This document shows, in pieces, positions 23,117 through 34,869 of a stretch of 64,000 nt of DNA. Location: positions 430,816 to 494,815 of the forward strand of contig NW_022985074.1 of NCBI RefSeq assembly GCF_010015585.1. The letters are read 5' to 3'. Below the pieces are notes generated by a model that was not told the origin of the DNA, did not search any database, and saw nothing but the letters and a program-made list of their open reading frames with translations. This DNA is from Eremomyces bilateralis CBS 781.70. Taxonomy: Eukaryota > Ascomycota > Dothideomycetes > Eremomycetales > Eremomycetaceae. The position numbers were made by a program, and so were the translations under genes. Position 1 is the first letter of the stretch; every line of letters begins with the position of its first letter.

Positions 23117-25617
23117 GATTATTGTCGGTCGGAAACCTTCACTTGATGAGAAGTGATGGATACTTGAGTTGAACGGACAGAGGATTCGAGCGATATCGCT
23201 GATTAGCAGTCTGAGAACCAGAGATGATGTCAGGAACAAGTTATTTTGAAGAAGTAAAGATGTGTGAAGGATTTGTTTTTATGCAGTGTGGGAAGTGGAG
23301 CTGGCGAAGAGAGAAGAGAGAGGTGTCGAGTGAAGTGTGAACAGTGTTCGAGTGAAGATTGTGTTGTGAATGTGACGGCGACGATTTTGCTTTGCAATGA
23401 TCGAGGTCGTGCGATCGCTCCAGCGACACAAGGTATTTCACTTCGCCTCTTTATCTCTTATCAACGGGAAAATTCGTACCGTCACTGGGAGATGAACAAC
23501 TGAATGTCTCCCCTACAGTTGCTGCTGATTTCAGTTCGTCAATTCAAAGTAGTAGCGCGGTCCTGTAACCGGCTGATTGGAGACTGTAGGTCACGACCAG
23601 GTCTTTCGATCACGAGAAAGACAACAGGCGATGTCCACTAGCCGTCGGTTGTCGATGCACTTGATGGCAGTCGATGCGACCAGGCTTGGAGGTCAAGAAG
23701 TCGATAAAGATCGATGGGATACGGAGTATTGGAGGAGGTTGGGAGAGATTCGATGTTGCGAGGTTGCGATACAGAGGCCGATAGATGCCTTGTTCTGGTT
23801 CGCGACGTCGCTCCTATGACGGATTGGGTAAAGGCCCGCAATTAAATTGCAGCAGGTACCTTTTTTCGTCTCTCAGAATCCAGCCAAAATCCTCACTTGC
23901 GCGAGATCCAGCGACCGAGAAGATGGCGATTCTCAGTCCCGAATGGATATTGGGGGATGTGGAAGCGGAGAGATCGAGAGGGCGAGAGAGAGAAGGTGGT
24001 TGGGTGGAAATGAGAGGCAGCGGTTTTCTCACCCAGGGCGCAGAATGGGAAAGGGCAATGCCCGCGCGAGCGTTGGGGGTTGCGCCTCCTTAAGTACTGA
24101 ATGACTCACACCTGCCCCCCTGTCGCAGTTGTCTCGCCCTTTCGCCGGCGCTGCTGCGGATTGGTCGAATGATCGAGAACCAGCGAATGGGGGCGCTGGT
24201 TGGGGGGACCGGGGTTATTAGGGGGAATTGGGAGGCGAAAATATGTGGGAAGTACCAGTCTTTGCCGCGCGCTCAGACATTCTCTGGACCAATCATTGGC
24301 TGCAATTTCTCTCTGCTTGGCCGTTACCACACAAATTTCCACAGGGCATCGTCATCCATACCGGATGCAGACTAGTGTCTTACGTCCCTCAGCCAATTAT
24401 TGCACCGGCTACTCTTCCTAGCAAGAGGCCAGGTCCTTCGGCCTTCCATGATCCATCCCAACTTCTAACTCTCAACAAAACAATGTGGCCTGAACACAAA
24501 CCTCCCAGACAGTTATCGTGAGTATTTGCCACGTGATTCCAGGTCCAACCTTGCAGTCAAGGTGCGAAATCTTTGTCGCATCATGATGGAAAGATGTAAG
24601 TGTCACAAATGGATATGTGCGGGTCAAACCACCGGATACGAGCGGAATGCGACCGACCGACCGCCCAATTTGATTGATCACTCGACTGCGCATCCCTTTC
24701 AATATGACGAGATCACAAACGTTTGGTTAGGCAGCAACAAACCCGTCTATCGATGAGGCTGCGAATGGATATACGCTCCATGAACCTTTAAGCAAATCCT
24801 GCATCCTAACAGTGCAAACTGTATGGATATCCCGGCACCGATGGCAGGCAAGACGGCAGTTTGTCTAGCCAATGACCGCCGAAGAGCCAGCTCTCCAATC
24901 GCGATCGACCCAGTACTACTATCAAGTATCAACAAAATGTGGCAGGATCGTCGGCCTGTAGTCAAAACTGAAGAGCCGCCTTAGATCTATGCTGCGGCCT
25001 GCGAGGAATCCCCCCACTAGAAATCGTAGGATGAGGGCAAATTATATTGGAAAGAGCATGGCAGAAATGGAGCGACTAGGTACAGATGCGAGCGCTGCTG
25101 CCTACTGGCACCCTGCCACCCGTCATCCTACAGGTTTGCTATTTGGAACGATGGCTCACTATTGACATGATGCATCGCATTCCAGTTTCCTCCGCTATAC
25201 ATGCGGCGAGGGTTGAAAGAGAGAAAACTGATTGTACTCGGTGCTGTCATGTCACACGAGCAAACTGCATGGCGACCGGAGGGGCAGGTTGAGAACAGGG
25301 GGGAATTTTCTAGCGACGATCTGGATCGCTTCGGTAGAATCAATGTGTGTCGCTGCCAGACCCACCGGGACATCTTATGTCGGATAGACAATCAGATTTC
25401 ACCTTTCGCACGCTGGTGTCTTGGTGGCCATCGATGACGAGAGACAACTGGGGGCGGGCGCATATCTCCAGGCATCATCCGACCCCAGAAGTCCCGCAGC
25501 CTCCTGAAGGATGGCCGCTGGTATACATTCGCCATATGACAATACTCTGGTTTGATCGTAAAAAGGCATAATCACATTAACCTGGGTATCAAAAAGTAAT
25601 CCATAGCAATCCAACCC
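23117..25617. other. Long upstream region of TBP, no supported gene
   Basis: About 2.5 kb between the TBP start and the seipin 3' end. It contains overlapping frames on both strands without domain similarity. A CCAAT/ATTGG inverted pair (CCAATCATTGG) lies at about 24289-24299, a possible CCAAT-binding-complex site, but its link to either gene is unproven. Confidence 0.35.
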
Positions 25618-26937
25618 TCACCTATCACGTACGAATTCCCCCAACCTCGACCGTCTTCGAACGTTCTCCCCCGCCCTCTCGCTCTCCAAGCTCGTCCCTA
25701 ACCCGGAGTCTGACTTTCCACCGAACCGCTCCGCTGGCGACAGCACCGTATGACCTTCATCTTCCTCATCGTCGGCCTCCGCGCCCGCTGGCATTTCCAA
25801 CTGCGGTAGCAGTTCCTCCTCGCCTTCTTCCTTCTTAATCTTCACGCTAGTAGACTGTGATGGTCCTAGTCTTGAGAATGTGGGGAAATGCCTTTCCGTA
25901 TCAGACAACCCACTCTCGTCGTCTTCTTCCACCTTAACCTCCAATCCCGTCTCCTTCTTTCCGTTCCTCCCCAACCCTCTACCCTTCATTTCCCCGCCGT
26001 CCCCCTCTCCCGCAAAGTAACTCATCAACCCAACCCACACCACCAAAAACATCCCCATCTCCACCCCCCAGAACAACCCCGTCCCCACCACAAAGCTCCC
26101 TACCCGCCACCGATACATCACCCACCTTAGCCCCTCATACCTTGCCTCCACCTTCAACCTCACCTCGTATATCTGCAGCTCCGCCCCCCCGTCGCTCTCC
26201 ACCGCCACCCGCGCCGCACGGGGGACGTTCAGAACCCCTTTCGCGAATTTCACTCCCGACGCCATCGGGACGGTGATTTTCTCGGACTCGTGGCGCATAC
26301 CGGTGACGAGGAAGGGCAGGCGGAGGGCCTTGTGGAGCAGTTCGAAGGCGGCGGAGCGGTAGGTGAGGATGGCTGGGCGGCGGGCGTGGACAAGTGGAGG
26401 GGTATCGGAGGGGGGATCAGGCGCGGGGGCAGTGGTCGTGGTCGTGGATCCCCTCGTGGAGAGGCGCAGATCCACCATGAAGTTCCCGGCGGCGGCGTTG
26501 GATGGCGTGCGCGGCATGTGCAGCAGCACGGAGAAGTCATACGGCTGGTTCGTGGCGAGGGGGTGGGCGAGGGTAAGGTGGGCGTGGGGAGCGTGAGGAG
26601 CGTATGGAGCGGGGTGGGCATGGCGTGTGTGGAATTGGAGATAGATCGGTTGGGTGAAGCCGCGGGAGGGGATGTAGGAGAGGTAGAAGAGGATGTAGGC
26701 GAGGACGGCGACGGAGAGGAGGAGGAGGGAGGTTAGGATGAAGATGAGGGTGGTGAGGTAGGCTTTTCGGGCGGGTTTGGAGATGAAAGGGGCGATGGGG
26801 CGGAGAAGGGTGGACTGGCGGGAAGGGAACTCCGGTTAGTTGTGTCTTTCATAATATGTGCGGTTTGGGGAGCTGTTCGGATATGAATATACCTTTATGA
26901 CAGCAAACAACCTGCGGTCTTCGTCCAGATCCTCCAT
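25618..26937 (-). CDS. SEI1: Seipin (ER lipid droplet assembly protein)
   Basis: Seipin is an ER membrane protein that organises lipid droplet formation at ER-droplet contacts. Two exons (26937-26893 and 26814-25618, with a 78-bp intron GTATAT..CCAG) encode 413 residues. The short first exon MEDLDEDRRLFAVIK joins STLLRPIAPFISKPARK. The first membrane segment is about residues 33-62, followed by YIPSRGFTQPIYLQF. The luminal domain carries the diagnostic YDFSVLLHMPRTPSN...GNFMVDL block and the LPFLVTGMRHESE region. A second membrane segment lies at about 253-282 (VGSFVVGTGLFWGVEMG...). The cytosolic C-terminal tail is acidic and Ser-rich, as in other fungi. The coding strand changes abruptly from C-rich to G-rich near 26260. 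Confidence 0.92.
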
Positions 26938-27780
26938 TGCTTCCAGCTCTTAGGTATGTTCTTATCTAAAGATAATCGTATCCATTGACGCTATGTTCAA
27001 GAAACGAAGGCACGATGTGGGAGACTGGGAGTTCCGGGTGATTCCATGATCGATATTGATGTAGGGACCATGATATGACGAAACCGCATTCCAACATCTG
27101 AGGGGATAGAACATCTGAGCGCTGGAGTATCCCTGTCCCAGTCCCTCGGAGGCTCCCTCCTTCGGAGGCTCGGAGGCTCCATCCAGTCTAATAAGGCGTT
27201 CAGGCACTCAGGCACCCAGGCACCAGCCGCTCGGGCACTCTGGAGAGTGGAGACCTTTGCAGCCTGGAACGTGCCCAGAGTGTCCCTGCCAAACTGGGAA
27301 AGTCCAACCACCGCAGGGAGGCAGCAAGGACTGAAGCCTGAACTGCATACGGAGTACTCCGTATCGTCACTTCGTCTCTCGCCTGTTTATCAGCACCCTG
27401 ACGACCCTTGATTCCAATGCTTATTCAAATGCGCATTCAGATCTTGTTGATAGCAGCCATTGACTGCCGCACTTGAGAAACCTCGGCTCGTAATGGGGCT
27501 GAAATATTGACACATCCATCCGTGTTCTTCTACTGCAGTCGAGTGATATCTAATTTATCACTTTCAAAAGAGCAGAGGCACTCGGGAGGGGGAATCTATT
27601 GCGACCATCTCATAGTGTCAACATCTAAGCCAGAGATATCGGTTCGCAGGATTGATGTTGAATGATCGGGGATCTTTATTGCAGGAGACTGGGAACTTCT
27701 CCTCGGATGTGAATTCACTTCACCACCACATCCGATTGATAAACTGAGTAACCGCCGCACAACACAGCGTCTTCCTTGAA
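26938..27780. promoter_or_regulatory. Divergent intergenic region of seipin and F-box genes
   Basis: About 840 bases, head-to-head promoters for seipin (minus) and the F-box gene (plus). A small GC-rich direct-repeat patch near 27139-27235 repeats CGGAGGCTCC-like and CAGGCAC-like units. No gene is seen. Confidence 0.4.
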
Positions 27781-27842
27781 TCCCTTCACCTTAACCTTCA
27801 CCTTTTACCTTCTTACCTTCTTTCTTCTTATCCCCCTACTCA
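27781..27842 (+). promoter_or_regulatory. CT-rich leader tract upstream of F-box gene
   Basis: A nearly pure pyrimidine run with repeated CCTTCACCTT/ACCTTC units lies 60-120 bp before the start codon at 27901. CT-rich tracts just upstream of or across transcription starts are typical of well-expressed filamentous fungal genes. That it works so here is inference. Confidence 0.5.
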
Positions 27843-27900
27843 TTGAGATTCTTCGTCCATCCATTCCATCTATCAATCCATCGCACCAGCAACCAGAGCC

Positions 27901-29499
27901 ATGGCATGCCCATTAGTCGCACTCCCCATGGAGTTACTCCTCAATATATCATCCAACTTGATCACTACCGACCTCGGCTCATTCCGACGATCATGCAAGA
28001 CGATCGAGCTCTCTCTACGCCAGGACTTTGCTCTCGAGTTCTTCACCAAGAAGCAGTTCATGCTCACCTACCCGAGCCTGAAGGCCCTGAATGACATCGC
28101 CGAACACCCCTATTTCTCCAAGATCCTCAAAAATGTGGTCATTGGACTTGACCGCTACAAGAACCGCATCTCCCGCGATATTGCCGGTTCCTCTGCCGAC
28201 GAGAATGACAAGTCGTACCGATTCTACAAAGGTCGCGAGGAGCAGTTCTTCCTGATCTACTCCGGCGGTGCCCGCAACTTACTGGCGAAGGCATTCCGGA
28301 ATTTGCCCGCGCTTCAAACCGTCGGCCTGCGAGATGTCAACTCCAGAGGGCGGAATCGCGATGGACATAACATGCCGTGGCACAGCTACGGTGCTCCGAC
28401 CATCGTTCAAGAAACGGGTCATCAGATGGTGATGAACTCCACGTTCATGAACAGCCAAGCAGAATACCCATCCCTTGCTTTCCAAATCCTTTTCCATGCC
28501 CTGGGAGACGCAGGAGCCAAACCGGAAATCGTCGAGGTGTTTTTGCGCATGTCCATGGCTGGACTCAACGCGGACGGGTTCTCGATGCCGCCGCACCTCC
28601 GCCCTGCAATGGAGCCGGTTCTTGCAGGCTTGAAGACTGTCCTCCTCGCCGTCGATGGTGCATTCCTCAATACTCATGATTCGGACGGGCTACACATTTT
28701 CCAGCAGTCCCGGAGCGACAAATTCAAACGCTTCCTACAAGCGTGCCCCAACCTCACTCACTTGCGTCTTAATTTCCAGAACAAATCGGGGATCGACGCG
28801 TTTCTAGAATGGTTCGTCGGTTGCAGCGGTTGGGAACTGGCGAGTAAGTCTCCGTGCCAGTCTCAGCACGTCCTCCCTCCCGAGTTTCCTCATTTGAAGA
28901 CCCTTGACTTCGGACTCGCCGACATCACTCCCGTCATCATCCTCCTCGCTCTCAAGCGGTACCCCACCATCACCTCCATGTCGTTCTGGAAAGTCATCCT
29001 CCGCCGCGCGAAAACCACCGACTCCACGCAACTGCACACCAACCTCGGCCGCAACCTCTGGGAATGGCTGATCCTGCAACTCAGCAAGACCAAGCTCCGC
29101 CACGTCAAAATCGGCCACGTCTCCCAACGCAAGCAGGACCGCGGGTGCGATCGCGTCTGCTTCAAGAAATCCGGTCAGCGGCCCCTGAGCGCGAAGGAGT
29201 TGCTTTATGAGGTCGAACACCGGGGGTCCGATATGGAGAAATACCTGGCCACGCTGGCGGGGGACGTCGTGAGGCTGACTAAGGGGTTCCGGGAGGCCAT
29301 GGTGAAGGATCATGCGGCTTATGTGGCCGCGGCGAATGGAGAGCCCCTGCCTGATGATGGGGATGCGGTCAATGTTGAAGATAACTCGGACGATGTCGAC
29401 GATGAGGTCGATGATTTGGAGGACAGCGATGATGAGGATGGATATGGGCTTCTCGACGACGACTCGGAGGAGGAGATTTCGGACTTGGAGGATGAATAA
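27901..29499 (+). CDS. F-box protein with acidic C-terminal tail
   Basis: A single-exon gene of 532 residues. The N terminus (LVALPMELLLNISSNL...SFRRSCKTIELSL, residues about 5-40) is an F-box-like motif, which normally binds Skp1 to make the protein a substrate receptor of an SCF ubiquitin ligase. The rest has the leucine-spaced LTHLRLNF, LKTLDFGLADI and ITSMSFWKVIL segments seen in fungal F-box proteins with irregular leucine-rich repeats. The last ~55 residues are almost all Asp/Glu. No target can be inferred. The start at 27901 follows a CAGAGCC leader and gives the F-box at the expected distance from the N terminus. A long antisense frame mirrors the acidic tail and is ignored. Confidence 0.83.
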   Translation: MACPLVALPMELLLNISSNLITTDLGSFRRSCKTIELSLRQDFALEFFTKKQFMLTYPSLKALNDIAEHPYFSKILKNVVIGLDRYKNRISRDIAGSSADENDKSYRFYKGREEQFFLIYSGGARNLLAKAFRNLPALQTVGLRDVNSRGRNRDGHNMPWHSYGAPTIVQETGHQMVMNSTFMNSQAEYPSLAFQILFHALGDAGAKPEIVEVFLRMSMAGLNADGFSMPPHLRPAMEPVLAGLKTVLLAVDGAFLNTHDSDGLHIFQQSRSDKFKRFLQACPNLTHLRLNFQNKSGIDAFLEWFVGCSGWELASKSPCQSQHVLPPEFPHLKTLDFGLADITPVIILLALKRYPTITSMSFWKVILRRAKTTDSTQLHTNLGRNLWEWLILQLSKTKLRHVKIGHVSQRKQDRGCDRVCFKKSGQRPLSAKELLYEVEHRGSDMEKYLATLAGDVVRLTKGFREAMVKDHAAYVAAANGEPLPDDGDAVNVEDNSDDVDDEVDDLEDSDDEDGYGLLDDDSEEEISDLEDE

Positions 29500-30247
29500 G
29501 CTTTGAAACGGCACAATAGATGGATGTCATCGGATGGAAGTGCAACGATGGAGTTATCAAGGTTGGGGTCAGGTTGATAGACGGGGATTGATGCGGGATA
29601 CCCACCCAGTCTGTCGAATGGAATGAACATGTTCATAGAAATCATGAGCTGGATGTACCTAGCTATTGAGCATTATGTAGCTTAAATAAGAAACATTGAC
29701 GAAAGGCCGAGCGCCATGTTTGGTATGTGAGAAGCGTGGCATACCGTTTTCTCTTCCATCTAAGCGCTGAATATGACATATCCTCTTCTTCCCATTTCTT
29801 CTGCTCCCTACCTATATAAACGGTACCTTAAGTGAGATGAATTGCTCACTTGCCTCTCTGATTGACACCCACACCGGCCTTCTGCCTTCAAGCTCGTTTC
29901 AAGGAGTCGTCTGAATAGTCTTTCAATCGCACTAGTACGTCCTTCGCAACAAGTTTACAGCACATCTTCTCTCGTCGTAATCTCACTCGGGCGATGGCAA
30001 TGTAGTGCTACTTAGTCAACTTCATGGAGTATAGCATCACAAGCATTGAATCTCACGCTGGGATCCTTCAAGTTTACCTCATCACAAGGTATGTCTAAAT
30101 CCTCGCTCCGCATCTACTCTTGCCTATCATCATATGCAGCCCACCTCTGTACTATTCTCATCCTCTCCGTCTATGTTTACGGGCGAATGACAAGTGATAT
30201 GATGTAATCCTAGTAGTATATAACGATTAATTAGAGAACCCCTAATT
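29500..30247. other. Intergenic with a TATA-like box
   Basis: About 750 bases. TATATAAA at 29813-29820 followed by a pyrimidine-rich leader looks like a plus-strand promoter. A GTATGT..GCAG pair at about 30089-30140 could be a leader intron. No coding frame follows closely, so the transcript, if real, may be non-coding or belong to the weak gene at 31225. Confidence 0.35.
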
Positions 30248-30360
30248 AGAACGGTCGGCCGAGTGGTGGGACTATATGAAGTCCTGAGGCCAGTGGATTC
30301 GCCTGTGCATTGATCAACAAACAATTCTACAGTACCAGGTCCGATCCCTGGACCTGTTCT
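30248..30360 (+). pseudogene. Degenerate tRNA-like sequence (class II, Leu/Ser-like)
   Basis: CGGCCGAGTGG (30255-30265) differs from the tRNA A-box of Leu/Ser type at the position normally T. GGTCCGATCCC (30338-30348) differs from the B-box GGTTCGANNCC by a T-to-C change. The flanking AGAACGG and CTGTTCT can pair as a 7-bp acceptor stem with one G-U. CCAGG/CCTGG forms the T stem. GGACT/AGTCC could form an anticodon stem but leaves a 6-nt loop. The defects argue for a decayed tRNA gene rather than a working one. Confidence 0.4.
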
Positions 30361-31224
30361 CTTCTTTCTGTGTTTTTGGTTCTTATTTATTTTTTTCCTT
30401 CTGCTTTCATCACTTCGCATCTGAAACATATCTCCCACTCGTATGCTCCCTCACTGAAAACTTCTACCTAGTGAGACTTTCACCTTTCATGACGGTTCGC
30501 AACAACCTAAGCTAACTGACCAAATCTGACAGCCGAATCAGTGGCCGTATCATATCTTCGTGTGAATCGCCTGGCACCCTGCATCTTATTGAGTCCTCTC
30601 CCCAGCCTTACATTACTCAGACCGATCTCATCGTGAGATGGTTGGAAGCAGCTACTTAAAGCAACCCTTACATCTCATATTCTCCATGAATTAACACTGA
30701 ACTCGATCGTTGCCACCTCATTCCCGATTCCATTGCCTTCTAACTCGTCCCATCGCACTAAATCCACTGATCTCGACCCCTTCCCCAATCACAATCATGC
30801 GTATCGAAGAACCTACCCCGTCATCCCGCATCGCCATGTCGAATGAGGACGATGAAGGCAACTATACTGGACCAGAGGTTACCTTTAGGGATAAATTTCT
30901 TCGCCTTATCAGATATGAGCCATCTCAATCTTTGGATACTTCCATTTCACTTTAGCCCCGCATATTACTTGCATGATGACCTCCAGATTACTGCGTTGAC
31001 TTCGAACCTTCGTCCGTCGGGCCTGATAAAACGGCTACTCAACCAGGGAAATCCCTAGCAAATATAGACAAGCCTCGCCATGGTTCCCGACCCTGAGTGA
31101 TCTTCCGGCTTTATTACCGGTCGGAGGGTGAGTTTGGACGTGCTTCACCAGGTGTTCACTTAAGCGACCACTGATGAATGCTCTGAGATAACTATTGAAG
31201 GCTAATGTGGGAGCAGAAGACATC
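30361..31224. other. Region with possible upstream exons of the next gene
   Basis: About 860 bases. An acidic frame from ATG 30797 (MRIEEPTPSSRIAM) and a frame around 30983-31090 (DYCVDFEPSSVGPDK) look mildly protein-like and could be exons of the gene at 31225. I could not join them in frame with normal splice sites. Confidence 0.3.
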
Positions 31225-31830
31225 ATGAGCACCCAACCAAGGAATACAACAAAAATGGTCTTCGATGATCACAATGTTATCTATCTTCCTTCTACTGAGG
31301 GTAGTAATACCAACACTGAAAGCACTGATCGTAACGCCCTGTTCGTCCGAAACACCGACGATGATGATAGCGCAGAGAGGCCGGGAGGCGCCTTATCCGA
31401 AGAACCCATTACGTGTTCGGTTTTCAGAATGCTCCTTGGAAAACCCACCGACTTGCCCACTACGACGCAAAGTGGGGTGAACGGCGGGATCCTCGACGAA
31501 GACTGCCTCATCGAGTTACTTGACGAAGTCAATGCCGGACGGCTTGCCAACGGGAAGAACCCGGTAGAGTATCTAAGCGTGACAAAGCAGATGACGGGAC
31601 AACCTGGGCCCAAGAAGAGAATCAGCCTACTTGGCACCCTGGAGCCTACAACGCATGGCACACCAGCGACACCTAGCTATCTACCAACACCGAAATCTGC
31701 TACGGCTCCTGCGAAGCCCAAAACCTCTCATCCGCCCAAGAATGCAACGGAAAAGTCTAAGCCAGGTCCGAAGCCTGACAAAAAGAAGCTCAACCCCATC
31801 AAGGGCTCTGGCCATAAAACCGCGAAGTGA
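31225..31830 (+). CDS. Hypothetical Pro/Lys/Thr-rich protein
   Basis: A 201-residue open frame whose family I do not recognise. The first half (MSTQPRNTTKMVFDDHNVIY...) is mixed with acidic patches, and EDCLIELLDEVNAGRLANGKNPVEYLSV looks like an ordered helical segment. The C-terminal 60 residues are Pro/Lys/Thr-rich and probably disordered and basic, which could mean nuclear or nucleic-acid contact. A GTGAGT..GAAG pair just upstream (about 31130-31200) fits an intron leading into this exon, so the true start may be further left. The base composition is ordinary. Confidence 0.42.
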   Translation: MSTQPRNTTKMVFDDHNVIYLPSTEGSNTNTESTDRNALFVRNTDDDDSAERPGGALSEEPITCSVFRMLLGKPTDLPTTTQSGVNGGILDEDCLIELLDEVNAGRLANGKNPVEYLSVTKQMTGQPGPKKRISLLGTLEPTTHGTPATPSYLPTPKSATAPAKPKTSHPPKNATEKSKPGPKPDKKKLNPIKGSGHKTAK

Positions 31831-32518
31831 AAAACAACACTTCCACCGACGCCGCCTCCGGCTGGGCAGCGAACGAGGGCAGGACGAGGGGGAAGAGATA
31901 CAGGAGCTAGAAAAGTAACTGGATGAAAGGCGGGAGAAACTAGCAAGGTTGGAGAATGGATGGAGGAAGAAATTGGTAAGTTACATATCAAGATAGAGGT
32001 GACCAAATGGAATTCGGCTAGCAAAGTGACGTAGCGGCACAAGGAGGAGGGATTTATGTGGCAAATTCAGGAGGCCGATGAGGATATCGTGAGCTACGAG
32101 GCGGGCGACTGATGGAACTGAACTGAGGAAGTTTGATGGGATGGAGACGTGCTTCGTGGGTTGTAAATCAACGAATCGAGGCGCACAGTTGAACTGGACA
32201 TATTTAATGGTATCTGGTTGGAAGCAGGTATTACTTAGGATCGCAGTTTGCTTCATGGACCATCTGACAAGCTGTTATATATGGAGATAGCAAGGCCATC
32301 GCAGCAGACCGAGTATCTAACTTAGCTCACATAATCAAATTTGATCAGGTCTTTTGAATTATTTTTCTCTCATTACATATTATACAAGGTCTAGTCGAAT
32401 TGCTCCATGCCATGGATGATCGGTTCATTAGGTATCTCCTTACATCTCCGTTTCACTCCTGACCGGTTCTAACAAGTTTTTCTTTTCTTTCTATCATTCG
32501 TCCTCATCATCTCATTCC
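31831..32518. other. Intergenic, no gene seen
   Basis: About 690 bases, Gly/Arg-coding-like then AT-rich. Frames are broken by stops. It contains the 3' untranslated sequence of the Rds1-like gene at its right end. Confidence 0.4.
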
Positions 32519-34071
32519 TCAACCAGCTTGGTAGAGCCCCAGAGCACGCACATGCGGGTTGATGAAAGAGAGGTTAAACGCCGTCAAGTACGGATCGTTG
32601 TCCGTTATCGCTATGAACATGGTCCCATTCACCTGCGGGTCGCCAACGAACACCTCGCCCGCTGGTTGGTACGTGGTTCCTTGCTTGTCGCCCGTTACCT
32701 CCAGTGGCGTGTACGTGAGGTTCAACTGGGAAACCCATGCCACGAACTTCGGCTCACCCGCGGTGGTGGATGTGACGTAGCTATTGTTCGGGCCAACCGG
32801 TTGGTCCGGGTCCTCCCAGGTGAGGAAGATTTGCTTCCCGGGGAAGGAGAGTGGCTCTGAACGATTTCGAGTGATAGCAGGGCCGCAACCGTATCCGGTG
32901 ACGTTGAGGTTGATGCAGGATTCGTTCTTTGGGATGGTGGAGATGGAGGGGTCCGAAGTCCGGTTTCCGACAACTTCAGAGCCGTCCGGCTTGGTGTCGT
33001 TGGGTGAGAAGCGGTTGATGTTCGGTTGGTTCATGACCCTCAAGGGAGGGAAATTCTGCCATGCGAGGCGCGTGCAGTTCTCCGGACACGAGGAAATATA
33101 TGGTGCGATGAAGGTCCACGCCCACGATTGGGGGATGCCGGTCTCGTGCCACACTGGCGCCGGATGCAGGCCGGACATCTGGCGGAATGACATCTGTTGA
33201 CGGGATTCCACAGAAATGGATTGTGAAAGCAGTTGGGCGGCTTCGCGGCTGTCCAGATGGTTGATGAACCCCCAGACGCCAGCCTCAGCGAACTGGGTGA
33301 GCTTCTGGCTGAAATCGACGAATTCACGGACTGTGGTGAAGGGATAATTGTAGGTGCATTGCTTAGGAGCAGCGTCGCCGAGCATGTTAGCCACCACAGT
33401 CGCATGTCCGATTTCTTGATCCGACATGTATGCAATAAGAGCGCGGTCTTCGGCAGTCAGACCTGCTTCAAGGAAGTCTTCTTCGCTGAAAACGGCGAGG
33501 CCGTTGTTGAAGAGATCGAGCTCAATCCACTCAACATACTCGGTGAGGGCGAGGGATTCAAAATCGAAGTCGCTGTTGACCATGTAACGCGGTTCAGTGC
33601 CATTGGTGCCAAGTCCGCCTGGTTGCCTTAGTATATTTCAGTCTTAATAAGGATATGGCACTTACCGGCCGGCATATATGGTAGAGGAGCTGGTTGCTGT
33701 AGCAGTCCATCTGAATTGTAATATGTAGCAGTAGGATCCGGCGGCTTGGGTTCCACGGACGTCGCCAACGTTGTAGGAGCCATGACGGCACCCGTGGTAG
33801 TCGGCGTGCCCTCAAACGGACCATGGCTAGTTGGCCCGGTAAATTCGCTCTGCACAGGAGGAGGTGCTGCTCCGGACTCGGTTCCTCCAGGAGGTTCCGT
33901 TGAAACGGCGGGGACCTCTGAGTCCGGGAAGAACGATGTTGCAAGTTCTCCCTCCGGATAGGATTGTTGAATTGGGAAATCTGCATCGCTATATCCTGGG
34001 ACTTGAGGTGCAGGAATAGCCAGCCCAAAGGCGGCCAGCGAGGCGACGAGCAACGCGTTCATCGAGACCAT
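32519..34071 (-). CDS. rds1: Rds1-type secreted ferritin-like protein
   Basis: Rds1 of fission yeast is a stress-regulated protein; filamentous fungal relatives are secreted proteins with a ferritin-like domain of unknown substrate. Two exons (34071-33666, 33618-32519) with a 47-bp intron (GTAAGT..CCAG) give 501 residues. A signal peptide (MVSMNALLVASLAAFGLAIPAP) is followed by about 110 residues of Pro/Thr/Ser-rich linker. The join reads PYMPAG-GLGTNGTEPRY. The ferritin-like helices follow from MVNSDFDFESLALTEYVEW, with metal-ligand-like residues in EYVEWIELDLF and in SDQEIGHATVV. Many N-x-S/T sites (NCT, NDT, NRT, NLT, NGT, NLS) and paired cysteines in the last half fit an extracellular protein. 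Alternative ATG codons lie at 34062 and 34095. Confidence 0.88.
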
Positions 34072-34869
34072 TATGCAGTATCGATACTGTCGCAAATTGG
34101 AGGAGAAAGCCTATCGCGGTTCTACAAGCTACCTTATAACCAGATATATTCTACAGATACAGGTTTACTGTACATCACGGATAACGACGGGATTGGGCGT
34201 GCAACCATACCGTCATCGAGGAGAGCCGGGCGGCGGGGACGCGCTTGGTTAGTTCAGGAACCCAACGTCGTTAGGACAATTTACCAGAGCCGAGTAAAGG
34301 GTGACGCAGAACTGACAGTAACGATACGAAGACACAGCAGAACGAATGAATTGGACAAGACAAGATGACGACTCTGCAATGAAAAGCTCACAAACGGACA
34401 CCAGATGGCGTACCGTATGAGGAAAGCTGCCAGGATGGCAGTTTCGGTCCCAGACAAGAAAACAGCGATGCCATACGCGATATCTCAAGAGTGCAATAAC
34501 TAGCTGCAATTAATGCTGATTTACGGTATGAGATTCTCGTGTGTAAAACGCTGATTAGTTCATTAAAAATGCCATGATGGTAAGATGGCGAAATGTTGGT
34601 GAAGAATGTTCGGAGACGAGGTCGATGACGAGGGAATGGAGTCAGGGGATTACGGCACACGCTCCGAGCCTCCCGGCCCCTACCGAACTATGTTGATACC
34701 AAGTACTGCGCCACAGATATCCTCCACGATGGGCATCGAACTCAACAATTGAAGCGCTTGATATCTATAGTTATTCAGTGCTGGGAAAGCCCAAAATCAC
34801 GCCAACACGGCTTTTGGCCGTTCCTAGGGCAACAGGTTGCTACGTTGCTCGATTGCTCTTCATATTGCT
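34072..34869. other. Intergenic, no gene seen
   Basis: About 800 bases holding the promoter of the Rds1-like gene and the 3' untranslated region of TRM1. Short frames only. Confidence 0.4.

Noticed and set aside
28804-29514. 236-codon antisense frame opposite the F-box gene
   Set aside because: It mirrors the acidic and leucine-rich coding sequence of the plus-strand gene and has no independent support.
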